Shown here: positions 34,580-44,005 of the stretch, piece after piece
Numbering within the stretch: position 1 is the stretch's first letter
How the letters are laid out: each line of letters starts with the position of its first letter
Assembly: GCA_009801085.1 (NCBI GenBank)
Contig: VNWV01000021.1
Location: forward strand, 208,656 to 272,655
Origin: Lasiodiplodia sp. COLG20
Taxonomy: Eukaryota; Ascomycota; Dothideomycetes; Botryosphaeriales; Botryosphaeriaceae
DNA length: 64,000 nucleotides
Reading direction: 5' to 3'
The notes under the pieces: generated by a model
The model's input: the letters and a program-made list of their open reading frames with translations, nothing else
Told to the model about the DNA's origin: nothing
Databases searched by the model: none
Program-made: the position numbers and the translations under genes

Positions 34580-35867
34580 CTAATCCTCAATCTCATAAAC
34601 CTCCTCCAACATGGACTCAATGTAACGCTTCTGTTCCATCAGGAACGCGCGCGTGCCCTGGATGTCGAAGGGACGTGCATCCACCTCGCGGCGGTGCTCA
34701 GCCTTGAGCCGGTCACGGATGCGCTCCTCGAGCACCTGCAGCTTGTACTCGGTGTACTGTCCGTACAGCTCCGACAGGTTGCTGATGGGACGACTGCCCG
34801 TCAGGATCGTCTCGTCTTTGACGAACGGAGACTTGGGCCGGAAGGCGGTGACCATGGTGATGCGCTCCTGGCCACCGAGGGCCTTGAGAGCCTGGTGCTC
34901 AATGTAGCGGCCCTGCATGACGACGGCGTAGCCCTTGATAACGAATCAGTCTGTTAGTAGGGGAGCGACGACAGATGGGAAGTGGCAAAGGCGCGGTGAC
35001 TTACCCTGCTGGGTCCCCGGACTTTCATGATGTCCCCACTGGGTAGCTTCAGAGCGGTCTCGCCGCCGACCATGCCGGTGCAGTCGGATAGCATGGTGAC
35101 ACAGACGAAGGGGAAGCTGTCAAAGTGCCACGCAACCGCTGAGAGATTCGCGTCGTCGGCGTCTTGTTGGGTGGGGGCAGGGCCCTTGTGATCGTTGATC
35201 GAGATGTTGATGTTGGCGATCTCGTACTGGAATGCGGGGACCAGCTCTATGCCAGCAACTTGCGAAATCTTGGCCAGAACCTCAGGTGAGTTCCAGATAT
35301 CGTAGGTGAACGGAGCGCGGCTATCGAAAGGTTAGCGCAAACGAACCTCGGAAGGAGAGAGTCATTGTTGACGTACGCTGCGCCCATGCCTCGGATCATG
35401 TTCTTGTTGAAGGTTGATGCATACTGGCAGTTCTCCATCGCCGCGTCACTGAAGACTTCAGCGCGAATCTGGTCGATTGCCTCGTCGTTGAAAAGGGGGA
35501 AGGGCTCTGAGGCGGCATTCGGTGAGATGCCGTGGCCGCCGAGGCCAATCTCCTCCATAGAATAGATCTTCTTTGGGTGCTGGAAGACAAGGTGCTTATT
35601 CGGGTCAAACGATTGCTTCTTCTCAATCCTGGCACCATCAATCAAGGACTGAGGGAGCTTGTTGGTGGGACGAGTGGCTCGCTTGGTTGTAGGGCCAATG
35701 ACCTTGGGTGGAGTGTAAGCTGGAACAGCATTCTCAAGGATAAGACTAGGCATTCTGTAAGGCTTGAAGCACGAGTTGTGGGGTAAAATGTCTCTTAATG
35801 GATTCGATGATACGATCGTTGGAGATGTTATCTGATGAGGATGGAATGAATGGGCTGCTGCTGCCAT
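34580..35867 (-). CDS. Putative 2-oxoglutarate/Fe(II) oxygenase of an unnamed fungal family
   Basis: Exons 35867..35377, 35320..35005 and 34933..34580 give 386 aa; an internal ATG at 35753 (MPSLILENAVPAY) gives 348 aa and may be the true start. The protein has a double-stranded-beta-helix pattern with a candidate iron triad: H229-x-D231 in AWHFDSFPFV and H282 in RYIEHQALKALGG, with R293 eleven residues later as a possible 2-oxoglutarate anchor. Other conserved-looking blocks are MEEIGLGGHGISPNAA, NKNMIRGMG and MVGGETALKLPSG. The C-terminal 90 residues are charged and predicted helical (ELYGQYTEYKLQVLEERIRD). The substrate is unknown. It is divergent from a PhyH-type dioxygenase across about 600 bp. 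Confidence 0.75.
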
Positions 35868-36471
35868 TTAGATATACTCGAGCTGGATGAGGCTCTGGGG
35901 AGCCAGACGCCGGATTGAGCTCTGTCTTTCTCATCTCCCAAGTCCTACGGAGCGGCCTGATGCCCCACAAACTGACCCGAGCATAGGACCCAAACGAAGG
36001 AGTACGTAAAAGGCGGTTGAATACCGTGGTGTACCTGTACGGTGCCACTACTACTCTCATCGGAGAGCATGGGGAGCATGCAGCCAAAGCCCAAAATTTC
36101 CTAATGCAGTTATGGATTCCTTAGAACAGAGATGCTTGATAGCAATCACGGGGCCAGTTGTGGGTTCGGGATCCATTTCCGTTGCTCGGATACCCGCACC
36201 GAGGTGGCCGATCCCTGCCGATTGCCCCGTCTGAGTGCGCCACCCTATAGTCTGGATGCCCAACGTACGTGTGGTGCCGACCATGGGGAGCAGTGACGAT
36301 CGCGATAACCCCATTCTTCGGTGATAAGCCTCGCTCGTATCGGCTCAAGTGCATTGCTGCCGCACCTTCGATTACCTATTTGAAACTCCGTGTTGGGCGA
36401 TAACTGTTTCCATCTCGATTTATCTTTCAACTCGCCCGTGCTATCTGCCGAATCCCCCAAAATACCCGAAT
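35868..36471. promoter_or_regulatory. Divergent promoter of two oxygenase genes
   Basis: 604 bp (718 bp if the shorter start is used) between divergent start codons. An 11-bp direct repeat CATGGGGAGCA lies at 36068-36078 and 36282-36292. Co-regulation is inferred from layout. Confidence 0.5.
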
Positions 36472-37496
36472 ATGGCAGTTCAAGTGCTCCCCCCTCCCCT
36501 ACCTATTGATCCAGCGCACAAACCTCCGACTAGTGTCACTTCCATCCCAGCAGATTCACCGCTTGACGAGATCCTCCGAATTCTCGAAAAAGATGGTGGC
36601 GTTATCCTCACCAACTTTGCAAGTCCAGAAGAGCTCGCTGCCATCGATGAAGATGTCGAGTCTTACCGCAAGGAGACTCGCTCGACCGCAGACAGCGCGC
36701 TGCACATCATTCCCAAAGAGACGCTTGCCGTGCCTGGCCTTGTCGGAAAGTCGCCGACAGTTGCCAAGCTCTGCGAACACCCCGTGTTGGAAGACCTTCG
36801 CACAGCCATTCTACAGGACAACTTCAGTGTCATCCGGGAAGACTTTGTGGAACATAACACCATAGACCCCCTCTTGAGCATCAGCGTCACTCTGCACATC
36901 GGCTACGGTGCTCCGCGTCAGCGGCTTCATCGCGACGATAATGTGCACGGTATCAAGCATGGCGGCAAGTTCGACCTTAAAAAGGCGAGTCAGTTCGGTT
37001 GCCTCATTGCTGGAACGAGGACCACTCGCGAGAATGGTGCTACTATGTTTGTCCCTGGCTCTCACAAATGGGATGACTCCCGAGCTCCGCGGACGGACGA
37101 GGTTTGCTTTGCAGGTAAATCCCCACGCCGCTTCCGTGCATCTTGAGTTACTTGACCGTATTGCATTTACAAGACTCAAGACCATGCTGACTCCAACCCT
37201 CCTCAGAAATGAGTCCAGGATCTGTCCTCATATTCCTAGCTTCCTGTTACCATGGCGGTGGTTACAACTCGGTCCCAGGTGAGGTTCGCAAAGTTCACGG
37301 TCTATTTTTCGTGAGGGGAACACTACGTACTGAGGAAAACCAATTTCTGGCGATACCGCGGAGCAAGCTGTGGACGATGAGCGACAAGATGCTTTCACTT
37401 CTTGGATACAAGAAGCCCTCCACGGTCTTAGGTATCGTTGAGAACGAGGACCCGGTGAGAAATCTTGTGGGCGCTTTGGCCAAGGCAAATTCATAG
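36472..37496 (+). CDS. Phytanoyl-CoA dioxygenase (PhyH) family 2OG/Fe(II) oxygenase
   Basis: Exons 36472-37114 and 37207-37496 give 310 aa, typical of the fungal PhyH-type dioxygenases that hydroxylate, desaturate or epoxidise secondary metabolites. Seen: ILEKDGGVILTNF near the start, the iron-binding H153-x-D155 in RQRLHRDDNVHG, the glycine/serine loop FVPGSHKWDD, distal H245 in RKVHGLFFVRG and the 2-oxoglutarate-binding R255. The triad is complete, so the enzyme should be active. ATG at 36472 (AATATGGCA) is chosen because the open frame upstream begins with GTG. No PKS/NRPS is near; the divergent partner is another predicted oxygenase. The substrate is unknown. Confidence 0.92.
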
Positions 37497-38457
37497 CCAG
37501 AATGCTGGACAGTGCATCGAAATTGAAGCTATTATTGTCGTTTTGAATTCACTTGCCGATGTACCTTTTGAGCTTTGTAATCCTATTCCTCTGGTGACTA
37601 TTGCCTCCGCTCGGTTTCTGTCTGGCACCCGGGCTCAAACTTGGACCCAATTTTCACACCCAGGTCATCTATCTTCAACCAAGAATCACAGAGACGCTTG
37701 GAACACTAATCATACCCGAGGTAAAGATACCAATATTTTGCCACGAATCAAGCGAAAGCTTTGCCTGTGTTCTATCGCAGTTTCCGTTGCACCATGCGCA
37801 TCTGAGTTGGCAGCATTGGCTTTGTGAGGTCTTCATCGCCCTTTCTTGAAATACAAATCATTTGAAAGTACGTAGAAGCAAGCAGTTACCCGCCTAATCA
37901 GTTCTCTTTAACTGAACGTGTGGGCCTACTTCCACGTACAACGAATGCTACGCACATGGGTGAATCTCTTGACAACGATAGTGTATATAAAGATGTGTGC
38001 TTTTGCCCAGTACGCTGCGTGATTCATCAAAGAACGCACGATGGATAGGCTTACGTGGGTAACTTTTACTGGTGTAATCGTGAATGCCAGCAGTCAACAA
38101 ATTCTCTAGCGTGTCATAAGTGGCTGCATAGAAAATTCTATATGCAACAAAGAAACAAGAACGTGATATCGCGACAGTATTTCCTGAAAATTTCGATCGA
38201 TGGTATATAAGGATCTGTTTCCTCGAACATACTTCGAGCACCAAGCACTCCGTCACGATAATCTCCCTCGGCTTCCTCTGTCCCTCGGGCTCTCCTTGCT
38301 GGCAAATTAGAGTATTACTTGTCAAACATACAGTGAGCTTTGAGGTAGCTCGCCACGTGCATTTCCAAGTACAATAGCGGAAGTGTGCTGACAAATTACG
38401 CTCACGTAGGACTCGAAGGGCGGAAGATCTCTGTTTCAGACCAGCAACTTCGACAAC
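37497..38457. other. Intergenic, no gene recognised
   Basis: About 1 kb, AT-rich with short ORFs only. It could hide an unrecognised 5' exon of the NACHT-like gene, since that ORF starts without an obvious N-terminal domain. Confidence 0.5.
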
Positions 38458-39489
38458 ATGGGGACACCTGAAGCTCGTTTGGGAGGGCTCATCGAACCTA
38501 TGATGATAATAAGGCCTGGAAAGCTGACTCCAGAGTCTACAGACTTCGAATGGAGCAACCACGAGAAGCCATGGCACGAGTGGAATGCTTCCCAGCAGGA
38601 TATAGTGCGGAACTTAGTCCCCGTTGGCACCGTCCTGAAGAATTTGAATATCCCGGGCCCGGAGAGCGACATGATACAACGGGTTTCGAGGCTAGTTGCA
38701 AAAGAGCAGTCGTACATCCTGGACACCTGTGAGGAGGCTACCGACAAGCTCTACAGCAGCATATCTTCAGTGGTTGAGAAAGGTGCTTTTAAATTATGGT
38801 TGCAAGGCTGCTTTTCGAGCACTACGATTATCCTCGGGGCCGGCGGCGAGACCTCATATCCTATCTCCTACATGTGCGCGACACTGGGAAGAAGTCTGTG
38901 CGCGACACTGGGCAAAGAACTGCCCGAGACGCCGGGCAGAAAACTGCCCCAGATGCCCTATATCTTTCCGCTCAGTTTCTTCTGCCCGCTGCACCTTGAA
39001 AAACATGACCCGCTTCGGGGCGTGGAGGGCATGATGAGGTCTCTTATTGCTCAGCTCCTAGTCCACAGGTCTGGAAACAGACGTATAACAAACAAATTGA
39101 CTATAGAACAGTGGGCACCGGGACAGATACCTTTAGGCAACGTAGGGAAGTTGTTTCAACATTTTGCCTCTCTCGTCAAGACTGTAACTGCCGGTACTAT
39201 CATCTGCATCATCGATGGCATCAATCACTTTGCGAATACGACTGGTACAGGGGAATCCGACGCGGACTGCGTTATGAGAGGCTTCCGTGAACTTATGAAA
39301 GAAGTGGAGCAGGCCAGGGAAGACAAGGAAGGGAAAGTTAGGCTCAAACTCCTACTCACGATTCACGAACCTGGTACGCACATGGAGTATCAGTTCACGG
39401 AAGCCACAGCAATATTGCGCCTCCCGGGACCAGAAAAGAGGCGAGCAGAAGAGTTAGCCGAGGCACGAGCAGGCAAGAGACGAGCATAG
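38458..39489 (+). CDS. Degenerate NACHT/STAND-like P-loop protein, hypothetical
   Basis: Intronless 343-aa protein resembling the NTPase core of fungal NACHT-like hypothetical proteins. Seen: a helical N-terminus (QRVSRLVAKEQSYILDTCEEA), a strand FKLWLQGCFSSTTIILGAG where Walker A is expected but without a GxxxxGK[ST] loop, MPYIFPLSFFCPLH, GMMRSLIAQLLVH and a Walker-B-like TIICIIDGINHF. The late strand LKLLLTIHEPGT resembles the sensor-1 strand. Between the P-loop region and the next strand is a short repetitive insert (CATLGRSLCATLGKELPETP...). The missing Walker A suggests it does not hydrolyse ATP in the usual way. There is no effector domain at either end in this model, so an unseen 5' exon is possible. 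Convergent with the crotonase. Confidence 0.6.
   Translation: MGTPEARLGGLIEPMMIIRPGKLTPESTDFEWSNHEKPWHEWNASQQDIVRNLVPVGTVLKNLNIPGPESDMIQRVSRLVAKEQSYILDTCEEATDKLYSSISSVVEKGAFKLWLQGCFSSTTIILGAGGETSYPISYMCATLGRSLCATLGKELPETPGRKLPQMPYIFPLSFFCPLHLEKHDPLRGVEGMMRSLIAQLLVHRSGNRRITNKLTIEQWAPGQIPLGNVGKLFQHFASLVKTVTAGTIICIIDGINHFANTTGTGESDADCVMRGFRELMKEVEQAREDKEGKVRLKLLLTIHEPGTHMEYQFTEATAILRLPGPEKRRAEELAEARAGKRRA
38876..38955 (+). repeat. Short in-frame imperfect repeats in the NACHT-like gene
   Basis: Two copies of a near-identical 27-nt unit beginning TGCGCGACACTGGG..., followed by two more diverged GCCG-GGCA-AACTGCCC units, encode CATLGRSL / CATLGKEL / PETPGRKL / PQMP. The unit is 24-27 nt and keeps the frame. 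Confidence 0.6.
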
Positions 39490-40075
39490 GCTCGATTATT
39501 CTTATTATTGATCTAGACGAATTTGACGGGGCTATACGATAGGGAAGTCTTTGATTATACTATCAGTCAAATGATTACTTGTTGGGCTGACCGGAGGCTA
39601 TCCGGAAGAATTACGATATGCACAGGCTCACATGTATATATATTGAAATTGAATTGAACTGACCGACGGGAATATGAGCTTTCTGGGGCTGGAGTTGGAT
39701 TGATATTGGCTTCAGATATTGCTGGCTACCTGCGATAAACAGGTGGTCTCCCTTTTGTGGTGTTTTCGATTTGTAATATCACTGCTTGATAAAAATAGTG
39801 GAATTTTAATTCTTCCAGCCCTGAAATTTGTCTCTAAAAGTGGATTTATCGAGCCCAGCTACCTTAGGTCTCGAAGCATCCAGATTGATAGGGAACGTAT
39901 ACAGACTAAAAAGACAGGAGAGCCACTGGCTGGTTTGCGGTAACACAGTGGCAGTCTCGGTAGAGGAACGCAATCCAGCTGAAGGCCACACTCATGCAGA
40001 ATCAAATTCTCAATTTTAGTAGCAACCATCGCGGACAGTCGTCAAAATACGTCTTACTCCATCAAACGACAACAT
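39490..40075. other. Intergenic between convergent genes
   Basis: About 0.6 kb of AT-rich sequence between two convergent genes. I see nothing coding. Confidence 0.55.
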
Positions 40076-40957
40076 TCATAGTTTTGAATTTCTCTCAGGC
40101 TGTTCAAAAGCCCCATGCCGTCCTGCGCCTTTACTGAACTTCGAAGCCCCCTTAACGCTCTCTGTAGTAATCACTTTAATTCCCTCGTCGAACTCATTCC
40201 TCAATGCGTCTTCGAACGACGTAGCATTGTAGACTGAATAGTAGCAGCTAGAGCGGTCAACATTCATGCAGGCTTGCGGGAACGTAAGGAGCTGCCTGGC
40301 AATCTTGTTGGCCTCTTCAAACGCCTTTCCCTTTGGGACGAGGCGATTCGCGAGCCCCATCTGCAGCGCTTCCTGTGCCGGAACAGGCCGTCCGGTGAGG
40401 ATCATGTCGAGAGCTCGGCCAAGGCCGATGATGGCCTGCAGACGCACAGTACCGCCGTCAATGAGGGGAACGCCCCAGCGCCGGCAGAAGACGCCAAATA
40501 TGGCGTCTTCCTCAGCAACACGAATGTCACCGAGCAGAGAGAGCTCGAGACCGCCAGCTACGGCGTAGCCGGACACGGCGCTGATGACGGGCTTCTTGAT
40601 CTGCATTCGTGATGGCCCCATTGGGCCAGGGTTGCAGCCGTCGACGCGGTGCTCCGGGCCGATGTTCAGACCTTTGTATCCTGGTCCGCCTTCGGGCGAG
40701 AACTTGGAGACCTCGTGGAGGTCGAAACCGGCGCAGAAGGTCCCGTTCGCGCCGTTGAAGATGCAGACCTTCTGGTTCGGGTCGTCCTCAAAAGCCAAGA
40801 ATGCATCCCTGAGCATCCTTGCTGTAGGACCATCGACTGCATTCTTCCGATGGCGGCGGTCTAGGGTGATGGTGGTGATGCCATCACTAGTGGTCGTGAC
40901 AGAGACCGCGTTTGGCTCTGAATCTACGTCCGGTGGGGAAGTTTTGTTGTCCGGCAT
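40076..40957 (-). CDS. Enoyl-CoA hydratase/isomerase (crotonase) family protein
   Basis: Intronless 293-aa crotonase. Members hydrate, isomerise or hydrolyse CoA thioesters. Seen: ITTITLDRRHRKNAVDG, the first oxyanion-hole segment GTFCAGFDLHEV, the second oxyanion-hole segment with the first catalytic Glu GYAVAGGLELSLLGDIRVA, then FGVFCRRWGVPLIDGGTVRL and GLGRALDMILTGRPVPAQEAL. At the place of the second catalytic Glu of classical hydratases the sequence reads CRRWG, as in many crotonases of uncertain activity, so simple enoyl-CoA hydration is not assured. There is no evident peroxisomal PTS1; the C-terminus is NSKL, close to but not a consensus SKL tripeptide ending (it does end in SKL, so PTS1 import is possible). 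It is divergent from the Fungal_trans_2 protein. Confidence 0.92.
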   Translation of the reverse strand: MPDNKTSPPDVDSEPNAVSVTTTSDGITTITLDRRHRKNAVDGPTARMLRDAFLAFEDDPNQKVCIFNGANGTFCAGFDLHEVSKFSPEGGPGYKGLNIGPEHRVDGCNPGPMGPSRMQIKKPVISAVSGYAVAGGLELSLLGDIRVAEEDAIFGVFCRRWGVPLIDGGTVRLQAIIGLGRALDMILTGRPVPAQEALQMGLANRLVPKGKAFEEANKIARQLLTFPQACMNVDRSSCYYSVYNATSFEDALRNEFDEGIKVITTESVKGASKFSKGAGRHGAFEQPERNSKL

Positions 40958-42141
40958 CTTCGCATACGCAAGCTTGCGGGAAATGATGCAATGAATCAGA
41001 ATGAGACAGCATTCACTGAAGCAGGAAGGTGGGTGACGAATGCTGAGTTATTATATTGTCTGCCCCTCAATGGGCAGTAGCCGAGGTTAAACATGGCCTG
41101 TCCCTTGTTCAACAGGGTTACAGTAGACGCATGCAATAATTTGTGCGGGTGAACTGGGGATGGTGGTTGGTCCGATGACTTTTGATTACGTCAGAAACTC
41201 GGATGCGAAAGGTAAGCTCTAACGAAGTTAAACCCATACAACGTTGTGGAGATAGACCAGCTTACTCCAATTCCAAATCGGGTCCGATGCATGTTGCTAT
41301 TGTCTATTGTGTGCGGGGTATACTTGGATGATCTTCCCCTCTACGTGTAACCGAGAGATCAGTTGCAACCTTATTTATCTCCCATACAGAATGATCATCC
41401 ACTACAAACAGTTTAATGGAGACCATACATGCAGAAGACTTTCGGAGAGGCCCCTAATTCAACATGCAGCTTTGGCGATTGTTTACTCAGTAAGCTGCTT
41501 GCAGATCAACGGCGTGAGCAATCCCTACAGAATAACAGTCCCCACCAAGAGACTACATCAATTCAGGTCTCGTTCGACATCAATTCTGTCTGCAGATATT
41601 CGGGAGTAGTGCGACGAAGCTAGCATGGCCATAACGCTGGATAGCCCCGTGATGAAATGCAAGTTCCATGTTGGCCCGAGGCACTACCTGAAGGCGTGTT
41701 CGGCAGCGGGAAGTGAGGTAATAAACACGGCCCGTGGGTGCTGCCGTAAATGTGCTGGTCAAGGCAGATCTCCCGAATCTAATCGGACGCCGAACCGGTG
41801 TTCTGCATTGACTCGTGCAGCCGACCCCCGGACACACAGTTTCTGTCAGCGCTGACATCGCGCACACGATCAGGCGAGCGCATGAGTGGATACTCACAGA
41901 TCAATATCTCAGCCTCAGCTATCGGTAACCGAACGCTGCCATTTTTTTTCTCACGGGTTAAAAATAGAAATTATGCGCCAGGTATCCACGTGAGGCCTAG
42001 CACCCCTGAAAACATTTATTTAGCAGTGGCCCCGCTCGTACCACACTGCTCCCCCACTCCCGCCTTTTCCCCTTAGCTTCTGTGGTGGCGCACTTTCTTC
42101 AACGTCATACAGACGTAGTTTGGCCTCGCATCTTCCCCACG
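40958..42141. other. Intergenic, no gene recognised
   Basis: About 1.2 kb between divergent genes. Short ORFs only, including a 100-codon one at 41307-41609 with no family resemblance. Confidence 0.55.
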
Positions 42142-44005
42142 ATGCAGCCCAAGCCACGGAAACATGGCAAAGAGCGCGCGCAAGTCGACCGGAAGGCCGC
42201 AGGCATGGAATCGTCGCAGCGCGAGCTGACGCGGAAGTCAAGTTCGTCGTCTTCATCTTCGTCGGCGTCGGCGGCGGCCGCGCCAAGCAGCAAACGCCTG
42301 CTCTTCGTTGAGGTTCGCGGCCCGCGAGGCACGCGCCAGCCAGGGCTACGTTACGATAGGACGGCGAGCGAGCTCAAAAGCCATGTCATGCTGGTCACCA
42401 GTAAGGACAAGCGTGAGCGCCAGGCCGGCGAGCGCGAGCTCATGGCCGTGGGGCTCACCACTCCTCGTCTTTCCCTGGAATTGAGCCCCCAGCAGACCGA
42501 CCCGTTCAACATGCTGCCCGTCGAGGGCACTCCGGAACAGCATGCGGCTATTAGATATTGTAGGTGAAGACGGAGCTACTATGGCGCCGGATTTGGCAAG
42601 ATCTGATTGCGATCCACAGATTTTGAACACTACCCCGGACCCACTCCGATGACAGATGGTGCGTGAGTCTGTTGGTGAACCCCATAGCTGGCTTGGAAAG
42701 TTGCGTTTGGCTGATGGACACATAGATTCCCTTGTCTGCCACAAAAATAAGTATGAGAGAGAGAAAATGCAGTGGAGTCGAGTACAGTTCAGCTTTGTTC
42801 AAGATCAAAAAATTAGCGTCAGTAAGCCAGACTTCTTTACAAAAAATACGGGGAGACTGACTACTCAGTACTACATAATGCTATTTATATGGAAAGTCAT
42901 GAAGAATTTGTCAAGCGACATAGACTACGAGACCCGCAAGTACTGGGCCCAGGTATTGCAGATTGTCAGAGAAGGTATGATGAGTAGTGTAGAACAGAGA
43001 TTCTCGACCACTAACAGATGAAAGAAATGCCCATCGGCAAGACTGGCACAGACATCTCCGAGTCCTACGTGGCCATGATAGCGGGCCTAGGCGTCGCTGA
43101 GGTAGATTCCCATAATCGTCGTGGATCTGATCAGACCTACTGACTGACGGCCGCAGACTTGGATGGGCAATTTCTCCAATGCGAACCAGCATAAAGAAGC
43201 CATGCTGAAACTTGTAACCGCGCGCGGGGGGTTTTCAACCTTCGGTTCGATGGCCCAGCGCGCCCTCAAGTGGTGCGAATTCTACCCATGCGCGTGCTTG
43301 ACGCTGCGTCCAACGCTCCCTCAACTACCCGTGCATCACCTCCATCCCGACGTAATCAAGACGGCAGGAGCAGGGCACCGACGCACGATGGAGCATCTGC
43401 CAGACCAGCTGGAAGAGTCGGAATTGAACATGATCCTTTTCCAACTACACACCGTCGCATTAGTTCAGCTAAGCCACCCGCAGCCGGCTTTCGCAAGCGT
43501 GGTTGATGATTTGGAACATCGGATCTTAGTCGAGCTGTTCGACCAAAAGGAGAGGTTTGAGGACTCGCCATCTGCAGATCCTAAGGATTTGGTCTACGCT
43601 GGCCTGCTGCAGGCAGCCCAGATGTGCGTCTTTGGCATGATGACCTTCACGCGAAAAGAAACGCCCATGTACGGCGTGTTCGTGGCAACTTTGAGACGCA
43701 TCCTGGACGTACCCAACGTGATTGACACATGGAGAACGGTGGCATCTGCGCAAAGTCTGCTTTGGGTGTTTTTCATAGGCTGGTCAACCGGTTCGCAGCT
43801 CAAGGGCGATGCTGCAGGCGCGCTAGACAATGCGAGGTGGTTCATACGGCATTTTTCTTCTCTCATTGAGATTATCGAAATCAGGGAAGTAAAGAGCTTG
43901 CGCAGAGTGATGAGAGACTTTCCGTGGAACCCGAAGATTTACAACGAGCCATTGAACTCCTTGTGGAATATCTACCTCCATAGAGAAGATCTTGATATGA
44001 CGTAA
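42142..44005 (+). CDS. Fungal_trans_2-type transcription-factor-like protein lacking a zinc cluster
   Basis: Five-exon model: 42142-42559, 42620-42662, 42793-42974, 43025-43101, 43157-44005, in frame throughout, 522 aa. It matches a fungal class that starts with a Ser/Lys-rich segment and a short motif LLFVEVRGPRG...SHVMLV instead of Cys6 DNA-binding cysteines, then DPFNMLPVEGTPEQHAAIRYYFEHYPG. The body shows the usual regulatory-domain landmarks: YVAMIAGLGVAETWMGNFSNANQHKEAMLKLV, then RGGFSTFG, and a C-terminal helical part up to YLHREDLDMT. Exons 2-4 are the least certain because they are short and the third intron (42663-42792) is long. Without a zinc cluster it may act as a cofactor or bind DNA differently. 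Confidence 0.68.

Noticed and set aside
42560..43156. Suspected pseudogene break in the Fungal_trans_2-like gene
   Set aside because: A consistent set of four introns keeps the frame and family motifs, so there is no need to call a break.
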